A DNA stretch of 42,824 nt from Peptostreptococcus sp. MV1 (GTDB taxonomy: Bacteria; Bacillota; Clostridia; Peptostreptococcales; Peptostreptococcaceae): positions 1 through 42,824 of the forward strand of contig NZ_JRNB01000010.1 in assembly GCF_000758885.1 (NCBI RefSeq). The letters run 5' to 3'. This document shows, piece by piece, positions 1-9,055 of this stretch. Every line of letters begins with the position of its first letter. Positions within the stretch are counted from its first letter, which is position 1. Both the position numbers and the translations under genes were made by a program. The notes under the pieces are model-generated. The model made no database searches and was not told where the DNA came from. It saw nothing but the letters and a program-made list of their open reading frames with translations.

Positions 1-43
1 ATTTAGCGTTGGGAGAGAATTTTTTCTCTCACCAACGCTAAAT
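1..43 (-). terminator. Strong hairpin after murE, probable terminator
   Basis: A near-perfect inverted repeat has arms of about 19 bp (ATTTAGCGTTGG...CCAACGCTAAAT) around a T-rich loop. It lies 18 bp past the murE stop codon. On the minus strand any U tract would fall before position 1 of the window, so intrinsic termination is inferred from the stem and its position only. Confidence 0.65.
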
Positions 44-60
44 ATTATACAACCCTTATT

Positions 61-1542
61 TTATCTATTCTTAACTATTTCAATTGCCTTTAGGACTTCT
101 GCCTTTTCGTCATAGAATACTCTCTGACCCTTTATTATCTGGTACTTTTCATGACCCTTGCCTGCCACTACTACCATGTCACCTGGCTTGGCTATTTCTA
201 TCCCCTTTAGTATGGCTTGTGGCCTGTCTACAATCTTGTATACCTGACACTTAGAATCTACAAATGACTCCCCTATATCGTTGATTATATCCATTGGGTC
301 TTCATCATCTGGATTGTCTGTTGTTAGGATTGATACGTCACATAGTCTGGCTGCAACATCTCCCAATTCCTTCCTACGTAGGGCTGCCCTTCCCCCTATT
401 GAGCCAAATATGCAAATCAACCTCTTTGGTTGGTACTTGAGTAGGGTTTCTAGGACATTTTCTAGGCTGACACCGTTATGGGCATAGTCTAGGACTACGG
501 TAATGTTTAGTATAGATGGTAGGACTTGAACCCTTCCATCTACCTGGGCTGTAGAGAGTGCTAGCAGCATCTTGTCCTTATCAATGGTTAAATAATTTGC
601 AGCAGCTATTACTGCTAGGGCATTGTATACACTGAATTCACCCGGTGATGCTATATGAGTCCTAGTAGTCTGACCATCCCTAGTCACATAGTCAAAATCT
701 ACACCCAGGCTAGTTTCTGTCCTTGTCAGACTAATATCCTGGGCCCTGTAGTCACTGTCTGCCTTGATAGAGAAGGTCTCTATGTCACAGTTTGCCTTAT
801 CAATCATATAGGCAGCATGGTCGTCATCTAGGTTGATGATACCATGTCTACATAGGGAGAATAACCTGGACTTGCAGTCCCTATAGTCTTCAAATGTTGG
901 ATGTTCTTTGGGACCAATGTGGTCAGGAGATAGGTTGGTATATATACCTATATCAAAATCTATGTGGTTTACCCTCTCCATCATCAGGCCTCCTGAAGAT
1001 ACTTCCATAGCAAGACATTTTACGCCTGCATCTACCATTTCTCTTATAGTCTTGTGTAGCTCATATGACTCTGGTGTTGTATTTATGGTCTTGCCTGCAT
1101 AGTCATTGTAGAAGACCCCATTTGTCCCTATTACGCCTGTGTTTAGGCCCGACTTTGTCAAGACCGTCCTCAGGTAGTTTGTAATTGTAGTCTTGCCCTT
1201 GGTACCTGTCACACCGATTACCTTCAAGTCTCTTGATGGGTTGCCAAAGAAATTTGCTGAAATATGGGATAGGCAGTTCCTGCTATCATCTACAATTATC
1301 ATAGTAGCATCCTCTGCAAGTTCCATATTGTCATTGACTACAAATACCCTACACCCCTTTTGGTAGGCTGAGTCTATATAGTCATGCCCATCTACTGTTT
1401 CGCCCTTTATTGCTACAAAGATCCCATTTTGGCTTGCCTTTCTGGAATCGTAGCATATATTGTCTATCTCACACTCTTTTAACTGGTCCTGACTCCTGTT
1501 TGATATATAGTCCAGACCTGCGAGTAATTCACTAAGTTTCAT
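61..1542 (-). CDS. murE: UDP-N-acetylmuramyl-tripeptide synthetase (MurE), probably L-Lys-adding
   Basis: MurE is a cytoplasmic Mur ligase that adds the third stem amino acid to UDP-MurNAc-L-Ala-D-Glu using ATP. The 493-aa length is normal for the family. The P-loop GTKGKTT sits near residue 113, and the central-domain acidic and Ala/Asn-rich motifs are in place. At the substrate-specificity site near residue 407 the protein reads DNPDDEDP. The DNPR motif of diaminopimelate-adding enzymes is absent, so L-Lys (or less likely Orn) is inferred. It is the last gene of a three-gene run with an Asp/Glu racemase (25 bp gap) and an ATP-grasp ligase, which fits a Lys-D-Asp bridge. The ATG start follows a GGGGTGG Shine-Dalgarno sequence. 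The MurE family is certain; the amino-acid choice is inference. Confidence 0.93.
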   Translation of the reverse strand: MKLSELLAGLDYISNRSQDQLKECEIDNICYDSRKASQNGIFVAIKGETVDGHDYIDSAYQKGCRVFVVNDNMELAEDATMIIVDDSRNCLSHISANFFGNPSRDLKVIGVTGTKGKTTITNYLRTVLTKSGLNTGVIGTNGVFYNDYAGKTINTTPESYELHKTIREMVDAGVKCLAMEVSSGGLMMERVNHIDFDIGIYTNLSPDHIGPKEHPTFEDYRDCKSRLFSLCRHGIINLDDDHAAYMIDKANCDIETFSIKADSDYRAQDISLTRTETSLGVDFDYVTRDGQTTRTHIASPGEFSVYNALAVIAAANYLTIDKDKMLLALSTAQVDGRVQVLPSILNITVVLDYAHNGVSLENVLETLLKYQPKRLICIFGSIGGRAALRRKELGDVAARLCDVSILTTDNPDDEDPMDIINDIGESFVDSKCQVYKIVDRPQAILKGIEIAKPGDMVVVAGKGHEKYQIIKGQRVFYDEKAEVLKAIEIVKNR

Positions 1543-1567
1543 TTAGTCCACCCCTGTTTCTATTGAC

Positions 1568-2287
1568 CTATATTTGATAGTCCTCTTTTAGTTTTCTACC
1601 TGCCTTCATTATTGTTGTCATGGCTAGAACCTCTGAAGAGTCCACAAAAAAGTCATTCGGAAGTTTTTCATCCTTTTTAATAATAGATAATTCTGTACAG
1701 CCTAGAATAGCACAGTCGCATCCTTGAGCTAGCAAGGCGTCTACAATCTCCTGGAACTGGCCCATATCAGCCTTTTTCCCTGCCTTTACCTGCTTGTAGA
1801 TTATGTCCATTACACTTTCCTGGACTGAATCATTTGGCACATAGTAGTCCATTGACTGCTTGATGCACATATCTTGGTATAGGCCTGTCTTGATGTTGCC
1901 TGTTGTAGCCAGTATACCTATTTTCTTGTGGCCTTGTTTCTTGGCATGGGCAACTGTTTCTTCTATCATATTTATCAAGGGTACACCTATAGAATCTGCT
2001 ATATCCTGATAGAAGTAGTGGGCAGTATTGCAGGTCAAGACCAAAAAGTCAGCCCCTGCCGCCTCCAATCTCTTGGCATCCCTACATATATATTCCAGTG
2101 GACTGGCATCTGAGGACCCCACTATATAGGCTGTCCTGTCAGGTGTAGTCGCCCTGTTCATTATTATCATATCTAGGTGGTCCTGGTCTATCCTGGCATC
2201 TGTCATCTCAACTACCATATCATAAAAATAGACAGTTGCCATTGGGCCCAAGCCCCCCAAGACACCTACAGTTATATCTTTTTTCAT
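1568..2287 (-). CDS. Aspartate/glutamate racemase family protein, probably aspartate racemase
   Basis: This 239-aa protein belongs to the PLP-independent two-cysteine Asp/Glu racemase family. The N-terminus has the family's [11 protein letters not shown] loop. The two catalytic cysteines lie in LTCNTAH (near residue 85) and LGCTEL (near residue 196). The family interconverts L- and D-aspartate or glutamate. It is placed between an ATP-grasp D-aspartate ligase-like gene (26 bp upstream) and murE (25 bp downstream), so its likely job is to supply D-Asp for the peptidoglycan cross-bridge. A MurI-type glutamate racemase is less likely given the GGLGPMAT motif and the context. An ATG start with an upstream GGAG supports this start. 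Confidence 0.85.
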   Translation of the reverse strand: MKKDITVGVLGGLGPMATVYFYDMVVEMTDARIDQDHLDMIIMNRATTPDRTAYIVGSSDASPLEYICRDAKRLEAAGADFLVLTCNTAHYFYQDIADSIGVPLINMIEETVAHAKKQGHKKIGILATTGNIKTGLYQDMCIKQSMDYYVPNDSVQESVMDIIYKQVKAGKKADMGQFQEIVDALLAQGCDCAILGCTELSIIKKDEKLPNDFFVDSSEVLAMTTIMKAGRKLKEDYQI

Positions 2288-2313
2288 ATTTTTCTCCGTT
2301 TGTAAATTATTGC

Positions 2314-3531
2314 CTAGTATTTTTTACAATACTTGTTGAATTTCTTCTTCTGGTTTAGACCATACAAGAATAGGTAAAACCTCCTCTTGAAGTTGCCCTT
2401 TAGGTCATAATCGTATCCAAATGAGCTGGCTGACTTGCCTTGGGCTACAAGGTCCTTGCACCTTTTAACCAGTGACTTGTCCTTGACAAAGTCATATACT
2501 ACTGAATTTGGTATTACGTGCCAGTAGAATGGATCCTTCTGTATCTTTAGGTCCATTTCCTTATTGTATATCTTGTCCTCTACTACATACCTAGCTATAT
2601 TGTTGCCGCTAGATGTAACGTAGAAGTTACTCCTACCCTGTCTTAGGTTGATTTCAAATACCTTGAATTTTCCGTCCCTGTCATCATACTTGATGTCGAA
2701 GTTAGAAAAACCTACATAGCCTATTTCCTCTAGGAACTTTTTATACTTGTCCATCAGCTCTTCTTCGTATTCTGTGATGATGGCAGCATGGTTGCCTATT
2801 CCCTTAGGAGTATGTTCCTCTAATAGGACATGGCCTAGACACATCATCTTGACCTTGGCATTCTGGTCTGAATAACAAGTCAAAACCCTCATATGGTCAT
2901 CTTCACCAGGTATAAAGTCCTGGATAATCATACTCTTTTCATAGCCATGTGAATATACATCAGATATTATCTGGTTGAACTCTTCTTCACTATGGGCTAC
3001 ATAGGCCTTGTTCATACCTTCAAATGGATGTTGGAAGAAGGATATACTATCAGAGGCCTTGACTATAATTGGGTACATAAAGCCAAAGTCCCTAGTCTGG
3101 TCCCCCTTGTTGTATATATAGGTCTTTGGATAATCCAAGCCGTATTCCTCGCATACAGCATAGAAGGATTCCTTCTCAACCAGCCTATTTTTTAGGTCTG
3201 CATCTATATAGGGAAGTACAAAGGCATCCTTTAACTGGTCCTTTTTGTCTATTATTAGTTCTGCGTATTCATCCGTACATCCCATTAGGATTAGCTTGAC
3301 GTCAGCTGGATGCTTCTTGGCCTCATCCAAAAGTATATCGACAAACTTGTCAGGGTCTGTAATATCAGGAGTCACCCTAAAATCTATAATCTTGCTGTCC
3401 TTAGTCGCACCTAAGTAGTATCTACCAAAGGCAATCGACCTTAGTCCGTATTCCTCATGAAAGGCCCTTGCAACACTGTAGCAGTTCAGGTCTCCACCAC
3501 ACAAAATTGGCTGTATTTTTATATTCTCCAT
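2314..3531 (-). CDS. ATP-grasp ligase, D-aspartate ligase-like (Asl family)
   Basis: This 405-aa cytoplasmic ATP-grasp enzyme has an N-terminal nucleotide-fold region, a central ATP-grasp lid (PIIVKASDS, near residue 155) and a C-terminal metal-binding segment ([13 protein letters not shown]) typical of carboxylate-amine ligases. In Enterococcus faecium the related enzyme Asl joins beta-carboxyl-activated D-aspartate to the epsilon-amine of L-Lys in the UDP-MurNAc-pentapeptide, beside its racemase. Here the same ligase-racemase pair heads an operon ending in murE, so the same role is inferred. The start is an ATG after GAGGTG. Other ATP-grasp peptide ligases remain possible. Substrate specificity cannot be read directly from the sequence. 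Confidence 0.8.
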   Translation of the reverse strand: MENIKIQPILCGGDLNCYSVARAFHEEYGLRSIAFGRYYLGATKDSKIIDFRVTPDITDPDKFVDILLDEAKKHPADVKLILMGCTDEYAELIIDKKDQLKDAFVLPYIDADLKNRLVEKESFYAVCEEYGLDYPKTYIYNKGDQTRDFGFMYPIIVKASDSISFFQHPFEGMNKAYVAHSEEEFNQIISDVYSHGYEKSMIIQDFIPGEDDHMRVLTCYSDQNAKVKMMCLGHVLLEEHTPKGIGNHAAIITEYEEELMDKYKKFLEEIGYVGFSNFDIKYDDRDGKFKVFEINLRQGRSNFYVTSSGNNIARYVVEDKIYNKEMDLKIQKDPFYWHVIPNSVVYDFVKDKSLVKRCKDLVAQGKSASSFGYDYDLKGNFKRRFYLFLYGLNQKKKFNKYCKKY

Positions 3532-3595
3532 TATCTACACCTCGTTTATAATTAATCTAATTAAATTTAGTCAATAGCTCATATATACAATAAAT

Positions 3596-3624
3596 ATAAT
3601 AACTTAAAAAGTTAATATTTGCAA
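3596..3624 (-). promoter_or_regulatory. Sigma-A promoter of the ligase-racemase-murE operon
   Basis: On the minus strand a -35 TTGCAA (3619-3624), a 17-bp spacer and a -10 TATTAT (3596-3601) lie about 65 bp before the ligase start. The spacer and its edge contain the palindrome AACTTAAAAAGTT (3601-3613), which could be an operator. Confidence 0.6.
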
Positions 3625-3646
3625 GGTTTCTATACTCATTTGACTC

Positions 3647-3775
<129 letters not shown>

Positions 3776-3780
3776 CTAGG

Positions 3781-4542
3781 CTATTTTGACTGCCACTCGT
3801 CAAATTTATCTCTCAACTCAAGAAAAACATCCCTATACCTGTTCTCTTTAATATTCGGGAAGGCAGAAAAAATTCTTTTTTCCCTAGCTGTAAACTTGGA
3901 TATCAAAAGAGACTTATCCATGACATTTAATGTCCTATCAGCTACTTCCTCTCCTATTTTGTCACTGACCTTATAAATGTCCTCTCTCATTTCACTCAAT
4001 AGCTTCAACTTCCTGTTAAACTTTAGTATAGATTGAACAGTAGATATTAGATCAATTATAAAAATAATTAAAAATAGTATATCTACTACCATCAATAACT
4101 GAATCGGTATCAAGGATACCATATTGACCATACTGGTATGTATGTCTCTTACAAGTATTATGCCTCCTACACCCCAGTATAGTAGGAATTCCAGACATAC
4201 ATATCCGCCTAGATTAAATTTGTTGTCCGAGTAATCCCACCACCTCTTATGAAATAGTTTATCTAGTATAAGACCCGCCAAATATTCTAAAAAGGTACAT
4301 ATTAAGGCCGAACTCAAAAATAAAATTAATGTTTTATCTCTATACGGAAAAAGTAAATAGGTCAACAATACCGAACCAAAACCGTATATAGGGCAAATAG
4401 TGCCTGCCAGCATGCCTCTATTTACAAACTTTCCCTGCTTTACAACATGATAGACTACTTCAACTATCCAACCAATAAAGGCGTATATGAAAAAGTATAG
4501 AATCCATGTAAGAATATGATTGTTTTCAAGTAATAAATGCAT
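3781..4542 (-). CDS. CmpB-family multi-pass membrane protein (putative ABC-transporter type IV)
   Basis: This 253-aa protein has about five hydrophobic segments in residues 1-170. It carries the family-typical FIGWIVEVVYH motif near residue 22, the small-residue motif NRGMLAGTICPIYGFG near 42-57, and WWDYSDNKFNLGGYVCLE near 100. These match the putative ABC_trans_CmpB family, whose biochemical role is unsettled. The C-terminal 80 residues are charged and helical, probably cytoplasmic. It stands alone, divergent from the CDF transporter gene, and its stop codon abuts the GH1 relic. The start is ATG after AGGAGGAG. Nothing here identifies a substrate. Confidence 0.75.
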   Translation of the reverse strand: MHLLLENNHILTWILYFFIYAFIGWIVEVVYHVVKQGKFVNRGMLAGTICPIYGFGSVLLTYLLFPYRDKTLILFLSSALICTFLEYLAGLILDKLFHKRWWDYSDNKFNLGGYVCLEFLLYWGVGGIILVRDIHTSMVNMVSLIPIQLLMVVDILFLIIFIIDLISTVQSILKFNRKLKLLSEMREDIYKVSDKIGEEVADRTLNVMDKSLLISKFTAREKRIFSAFPNIKENRYRDVFLELRDKFDEWQSK

Positions 4543-4553
4543 TTTCTCCTCCT

Positions 4554-4627
4554 ATATCTATCTAAATCTATAAGGTATATTATATCTCAAATATCTATCT
4601 AAACCTATAAAGTATATTATATCTCAA
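4554..4627. repeat. Two tandem 37-bp direct repeats in divergent promoter region
   Basis: Two 37-bp units (4554-4590 and 4591-4627) differ at two positions. A partial third unit starts at 4628. Each unit carries TATAAT on the minus strand, so the duplication doubles a candidate -10 element upstream of the CmpB-family gene. No clear -35 was found for either copy. Confidence 0.75.
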
Positions 4628-4659
4628 ATACCTAATTTAAACTAACATTATTAAAAATA

Positions 4660-4718
4660 TTGTTATATATGCAAAAAAAGTGGTATTATATATACTAAGG
4701 TTATTATCAATCGATAAT
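4660..4718 (+). promoter_or_regulatory. Promoter and palindrome upstream of the CDF transporter
   Basis: A -35 TTGTTA (4660-4665), an 18-bp spacer and a -10 TATTAT (4684-4689) precede the transporter gene. Just downstream is the inverted repeat ATTATC-AATC-GATAAT (4703-4718), placed where a metal-responsive repressor could act. The promoter is moderate, and the operator role is a guess from its position. Confidence 0.45.
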
Positions 4719-4741
4719 CTAATGATAAGGAGGTTATGAAA

Positions 4742-5890
4742 TTGAATACAGAACAAATTAAAATACCTAATCAAAATAATTCAACTAAAATAGATAATAG
4801 GGAAACTAGGATCATGAGGGCATCTATAATCGGTATCATAGTAAATATAGCCCTTGCTGTAACAAAAATTATACTTGGTATATTTACAAACTCAATAGCA
4901 ATTACATCAGATGCCATGAACAACTTTACAGACTCGTCATCGTCAATAATCACCATAGTTGGAACCAAGCTTTCACTAAAAAAGGAAGATGAAAAGCACC
5001 CCTTTGGTCACGGTAGGATTGAATACCTCACTAGCATGGTTATAGCAATAATAGTCATAGTTACAGGTATACAGGTACTTATCAGCTCTGTCAAAGGATT
5101 TTTTAATCCCTCACAAACAAGCTACACCCTAATAAGTTTGCTTATAATGGTTATTACAGTTATAACTAAAATTATACTTGGCTGCTACACTGAAAACCTT
5201 GGTAATAAGGTTAATTCGGGAGCCCTTGTAGGATCTGGTAAGGATGCAAAAAATGATGCTATTATAACTAGCTTGACTGTAATATCTGCCCTAGCCAACA
5301 TATTCTTTAAAGTTCAGTTGGATGCCTATGCTGGTGCCATCATATCAATTTTTATTATAAAAACTGGTATAGATATACTTTTAGATTCTGTCAACAAGAT
5401 ACTTGGAATAAAGATAGACCCTAGCACTACAGATGAAATAAGAAATTTAGTAAAATCTCAGGATGGTATACTTGGAGCCCATGACCTGATAATACATAAC
5501 TATGGTCCAGTCTACAATATGGGATCTATAAATGTCGAGCTTGACCATGAGACTCAGGTTGGAGACATCTACCCAACCCTTCATAGGCTACAGACAGAAA
5601 TCTATAATAGATTTAATATATATCTTACATTCGGTTTCTATTCTGTGAACAAAAACCATGGAACTGCTAAGGCACTTATGGATATAATAAATGAATATAT
5701 TTCCAAAAACTCACACTGCCTAGGATATCATGGTTTATTTATAGATGAAGAAGCCAAATCAATATACTTTGACCTCCTACTCGACTATTCTACTGACGAG
5801 GATTTGGTAAGAAATGAAGTTCAAGAGCTTGTCAAAGATAAGTACATAGGTTATAATGTGAATATAAATATTGACACCAAATTTATATAG
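4742..5890 (+). CDS. Cation diffusion facilitator (CDF) family transporter
   Basis: This is a CDF-family divalent cation/proton antiporter of the cytoplasmic membrane. Six hydrophobic segments occupy roughly residues 25-215. The first metal-site motif is SDAMNNFTDSSSS near residue 60, followed by HPFGHGRIEYL, and the second acidic site is KNDAIITS near 180. The C-terminal dimerisation domain is about 170 residues and ends the protein near 382. The strong AAGGAGG (4727-4733) is only 2 bases from the upstream ATG at 4736 but 8 bases from TTG at 4742, so TTG is preferred. It overlaps no neighbour and is followed 20 bp later by maf. The metal (Zn, Fe or Mn) cannot be decided from the sequence. 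Confidence 0.9.
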   Translation: MNTEQIKIPNQNNSTKIDNRETRIMRASIIGIIVNIALAVTKIILGIFTNSIAITSDAMNNFTDSSSSIITIVGTKLSLKKEDEKHPFGHGRIEYLTSMVIAIIVIVTGIQVLISSVKGFFNPSQTSYTLISLLIMVITVITKIILGCYTENLGNKVNSGALVGSGKDAKNDAIITSLTVISALANIFFKVQLDAYAGAIISIFIIKTGIDILLDSVNKILGIKIDPSTTDEIRNLVKSQDGILGAHDLIIHNYGPVYNMGSINVELDHETQVGDIYPTLHRLQTEIYNRFNIYLTFGFYSVNKNHGTAKALMDIINEYISKNSHCLGYHGLFIDEEAKSIYFDLLLDYSTDEDLVRNEVQELVKDKYIGYNVNINIDTKFI

Positions 5891-5910
5891 ATTTAGAGAA
5901 AGGAATAAAA

Positions 5911-6510
5911 ATGAATAAGATAATACTAGCTAGTAAATCGCCTAGGAGAATAGAACTCCTAAAAATGTGCCAAGTAGAATTTAGGTCTATGGTTGCAGAT
6001 ATAGATGAAGATGCTATAAAGGACCAAGTCCTTTCAGAATCAAGTGGCCAAGATACCTTCCATATAGCAGACAGGTTGACTAAAAAACTAGCCTATGAAA
6101 AGGCCAAGGCCATACACGACCACTACCCTCATGCCATAGTCATAGGGTCTGATACCCTAGTCGTTACCTACAATTCTATACTAGGTAAACCAAAAGACCA
6201 GGATGATGCCTACAATATGCTCAAGGACCTATCAGGCCAGGTACACAGGGTCTACACAGGAGTCAGCATAATAGGACCAGACCAGGAGTATAATTTTACT
6301 AACTTCGCCCAGGTAAGATTCTATGACTGGGATTCAAATATGGAAAACATTGTAAGAGACTATATAGCTACTGGCTCTCCAATGGACAAGGCAGGTGCCT
6401 ATGGTATACAGGACATGGGAGCCTTATTGGTAGAATCTATAGATGGTGATTATTACACTATAATGGGCCTTCCTATTGCCCAGCTATATAGAAAACTTAA
6501 GATACTGTAA
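5911..6510 (+). CDS. maf: Maf family nucleotide pyrophosphatase
   Basis: This 199-aa cytoplasmic enzyme is of the Maf/YhdE family, which hydrolyses non-canonical or modified nucleoside triphosphates to monophosphates. Visible motifs are ASKSPRRIELL at the N-terminus, GSDTLVV near residue 77 (catalytic Asp), GKPKDQDDAYNML near 90, and AGAYGIQDMGALLVESIDGDY near 160. The length matches the family. It lies 20 bp after the CDF transporter gene and is probably co-transcribed with it. A GAGAAAGGA ribosome site precedes the ATG. The Maf call is firm; dTTP/UTP preference is not determined. Confidence 0.93.
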   Translation: MNKIILASKSPRRIELLKMCQVEFRSMVADIDEDAIKDQVLSESSGQDTFHIADRLTKKLAYEKAKAIHDHYPHAIVIGSDTLVVTYNSILGKPKDQDDAYNMLKDLSGQVHRVYTGVSIIGPDQEYNFTNFAQVRFYDWDSNMENIVRDYIATGSPMDKAGAYGIQDMGALLVESIDGDYYTIMGLPIAQLYRKLKIL

Positions 6511-6573
6511 ATTATACAATAAATCAAATAGCTTTTTCCACATAAATTCTGAAAAGTATATTTAAATGTAAAT

Positions 6574-6629
6574 CAAAAGGGAGGCAAGACATTCATTTTT
6601 CTGTTCTTAGAATGTCTTCCTCCCTTTGC
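6574..6629. terminator. Convergent terminator between maf and ptsG
   Basis: The stem CAAAAGGGAGG-CAAGACATTC pairs with GAATGTCTT-CCTCCCTTTG around a T-rich loop. On the minus strand it is followed by TTTTGATTT, which fits the end of ptsG. It can also serve maf on the plus strand. Confidence 0.75.
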
Positions 6630-6703
6630 TTGAATAAGCATGTTTATAGTCTATAGAGACTTATTTATTAATATTATCCGACCTACAAGTAGGTATATAG
6701 TCT

Positions 6704-8857
6704 TTACTTACAAACTACTCTGTCCTTCTGTCCAGCCTGAACCTGTCCTGGCTGAAGTTCTATCTTCTTGCTAGCATCTAGGTTAGTGAAGATTACTGGA
6801 GTAACTGTAGCGTATCCTTTTGACTGGAATAGGGCCTTGTCCATATGAGCTAGCTTGTCACCAGCCTGAACCTTCTGTCCCATCTGACAGAATACTTCAA
6901 ATCCTTGGCCTTCCATCTTAACAGTATCTATACCCATGTGGATTAATACTTCAAGACCATCTTCTGTAGCTATTATTATGGCGTGCTTAGTTGGGAATAT
7001 CATTCCTACTTCACCACTTACTGGAGCATATATATCACCATCAGCAGATTCTACGGCGAATCCTTCACCCATCAACTTCTGTGAAAATACATCATCTGGA
7101 ACCTGAGATAGGTCTAGTAGTTCTCCATTTGCTGGTGCTACTATTTCCATACTAGACTGACCAAGGTCAACCTTCTTTTCTTCTTCAAGCATCACACCTT
7201 CGCTTAACTTACCGGCAGCCAACATATCCCCATAAGCATCTTCAATATTAGATCTTTCCAAGTATTCTTCAAGGTTAGACTTTATGATTGTTACCCTAGG
7301 ACCATATATTACCTGTACACCTGCTCCTGCCTTTACTACACCAGCAGCACCAGTTGCCTTCAAGACATCATCCTTAACAAGTCCCGAATCCTTTACAGTA
7401 CACCTTAATCTAGTGATACAGCAATCAACTGATTCTATATTAGACTTTCCACCAAGACCATGGACTATAGCCATTGATAGATCATCATCTGCATTTGTAG
7501 ATTTGTCTTCCTTAGCCTTTTCGTCCTTTTTTGCATTTACATCGGCCTTAGTATAAAGCTTAACTTCTGCATTGTCATCTTCTTCCCTACCTGGAGTCTT
7601 TAGGTTGAACTTCTTGATTAGGAAGCTAAATAGGAAGTAGTAAACTACAAAGTAACCTATACCAACTAGGACAATCATAAACCAATTTGTTCTAGCATTA
7701 CCTGGTAGTATACCGAATAGAGTCATATCTATCAGACCACCAGAGAATGTCATACCAACACCAACCTTGAATATATGCATCAACATATATGCTGCACCTG
7801 CAAATATACAGTGGATTAAGTATAGGAATGGAGCAACGAATAAGAATGTAAATTCTATTGGCTCAGTGATACCTGTTAATACTGATGTAAGAGCAGCTGA
7901 GAATAATAGACCTCCAACGATCTTTCTCTTTTCTGGCTTAGCTGTTCTGTACATAGCAAGAGCTGCACCTGGTAAAGCAAATATCATTAGTGGGAACTTA
8001 CCAGACATAAATCTAGTAGCTTCTACACTGAATATTGATGTATTAGGGTCAGCTAGCTGGGCAAAGAATATGTTCTGTGCACCCTCTATCATCTTGCCAC
8101 CAACTTCCATTGTACCACCAACTGATGTCTGCCAGAATGGTAGGTAGAATACGTGGTGTAGACCAAATGGTATAAGTATTCTTTCCATGAAACCATATAC
8201 CCAAGTACCAAAGTAACCAGATACTCTAACTATTTCACCAACACCGTTGATACCCATCTGAACTTTTGGCCATACATAGAACATGATGATACCTACAACT
8301 AGGTAGACAACAGCTGATATGATTGGCACAAACTTTGTACCAGCAAAGAAAGATAGTGATTGTGGTAATTCTATCTTGTAGAACTTGTTGTGTAGGTAGG
8401 CAACACCTAGACCTACTATAATACCACCGAACACACCCATCTGTAATGACTCAATACCAACTGTAGTAGCTACAGAACCTGCCAACATCTTGTCTGCCCC
8501 ACCATGAACTGTAATCATGGCACCTATAGCAGCATGCATGATAAAGAAGGCAAGTGCACCAGCAAGTGCAGCAACGGCCTTTTCTGCCTTGGCCATACCT
8601 ATAGCAACACCCATGGCGAATAGGATTGGCAAGTTACCAAATACTATGCTACCTGCATCGTTCATAACTGTAAGTATTGAGTTGGCAAAAGTACCAGGCC
8701 CTAATACTCCCGTCAAATTATAGGCTTCCAACATCGTAGTATTGGTGAATGAGCCACCTATACCAAGGAAAAGCCCTGCAACTGGTAGAATTGCTATCGG
8801 AAGCATGAAAGATCTACCAATTCTCTGTAAAACTTCGAAAATTTTACCCTTGTTCAT
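6704..8857 (-). CDS. ptsG: PTS glucose-type transporter subunit IICBA
   Basis: This 717-aa phosphotransferase permease carries all three domains. IIC is a membrane domain at roughly residues 1-410, with the GITEPIEFTFLFVAP signature. IIB has its phospho-cysteine in CCITRLRC near residue 475. IIA is C-terminal, with the phospho-histidine in LIHMGIDTVKM near residue 641. The enzyme imports and phosphorylates a hexose at the membrane. The partner gene upstream encodes a GlcT-type antiterminator, and a RAT/terminator switch lies between them, so glucose is the likely substrate. N-acetylglucosamine is a weaker alternative. The ATG start follows AGGAGG at a good distance. Confidence 0.9.
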   Translation of the reverse strand: MNKGKIFEVLQRIGRSFMLPIAILPVAGLFLGIGGSFTNTTMLEAYNLTGVLGPGTFANSILTVMNDAGSIVFGNLPILFAMGVAIGMAKAEKAVAALAGALAFFIMHAAIGAMITVHGGADKMLAGSVATTVGIESLQMGVFGGIIVGLGVAYLHNKFYKIELPQSLSFFAGTKFVPIISAVVYLVVGIIMFYVWPKVQMGINGVGEIVRVSGYFGTWVYGFMERILIPFGLHHVFYLPFWQTSVGGTMEVGGKMIEGAQNIFFAQLADPNTSIFSVEATRFMSGKFPLMIFALPGAALAMYRTAKPEKRKIVGGLLFSAALTSVLTGITEPIEFTFLFVAPFLYLIHCIFAGAAYMLMHIFKVGVGMTFSGGLIDMTLFGILPGNARTNWFMIVLVGIGYFVVYYFLFSFLIKKFNLKTPGREEDDNAEVKLYTKADVNAKKDEKAKEDKSTNADDDLSMAIVHGLGGKSNIESVDCCITRLRCTVKDSGLVKDDVLKATGAAGVVKAGAGVQVIYGPRVTIIKSNLEEYLERSNIEDAYGDMLAAGKLSEGVMLEEEKKVDLGQSSMEIVAPANGELLDLSQVPDDVFSQKLMGEGFAVESADGDIYAPVSGEVGMIFPTKHAIIIATEDGLEVLIHMGIDTVKMEGQGFEVFCQMGQKVQAGDKLAHMDKALFQSKGYATVTPVIFTNLDASKKIELQPGQVQAGQKDRVVCK

Positions 8858-8935
8858 AATAACCTCCTAAAAAATAATATTTAAATATATATGACATCAA
8901 CTTCTTTCAAACTAGCTGTCCTAAAGAGAATCAAA

Positions 8936-9030
8936 TAAAAAGACTTAAGCATATAGGAATATATGATTATTCGAATACCAAATAAAAGTGGTTCAAATAC
9001 ACTTCATAATATACCTATACACCTAAGTCT
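8936..9030 (-). terminator. Conditional terminator in the ptsG leader
   Basis: On the minus strand AGACTTAGGTGTATAGG pairs with CCTATATGCTTAAGTCT and is followed by TTTTTATTTG. The first arm overlaps the end of the RAT sequence, so the two structures are mutually exclusive. This is the arrangement used by GlcT/LicT-type antitermination. Confidence 0.8.
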
Positions 9031-9051
9031 TGCCTTCTTCAGTAACAACCT
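9025..9051 (-). promoter_or_regulatory. RAT (ribonucleic antiterminator) site for GlcT
   Basis: Just after the glcT stop codon, the minus strand reads GGTTGTTACTGAAGAAGGCA then AGACTT. It resembles known ptsG RAT elements (TTACTG...AGGCA core). Its 3' edge is shared with the downstream terminator stem. Binding of the antiterminator would stabilise this element and allow ptsG transcription when glucose is present. Confidence 0.78.
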
Positions 9052-9055
9052 TAGC

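Noticed and set aside
7767-8147. 126-codon plus-strand frame inside ptsG
   Set aside because: Antisense shadow of a well-defined membrane domain with strong family motifs on the other strand.
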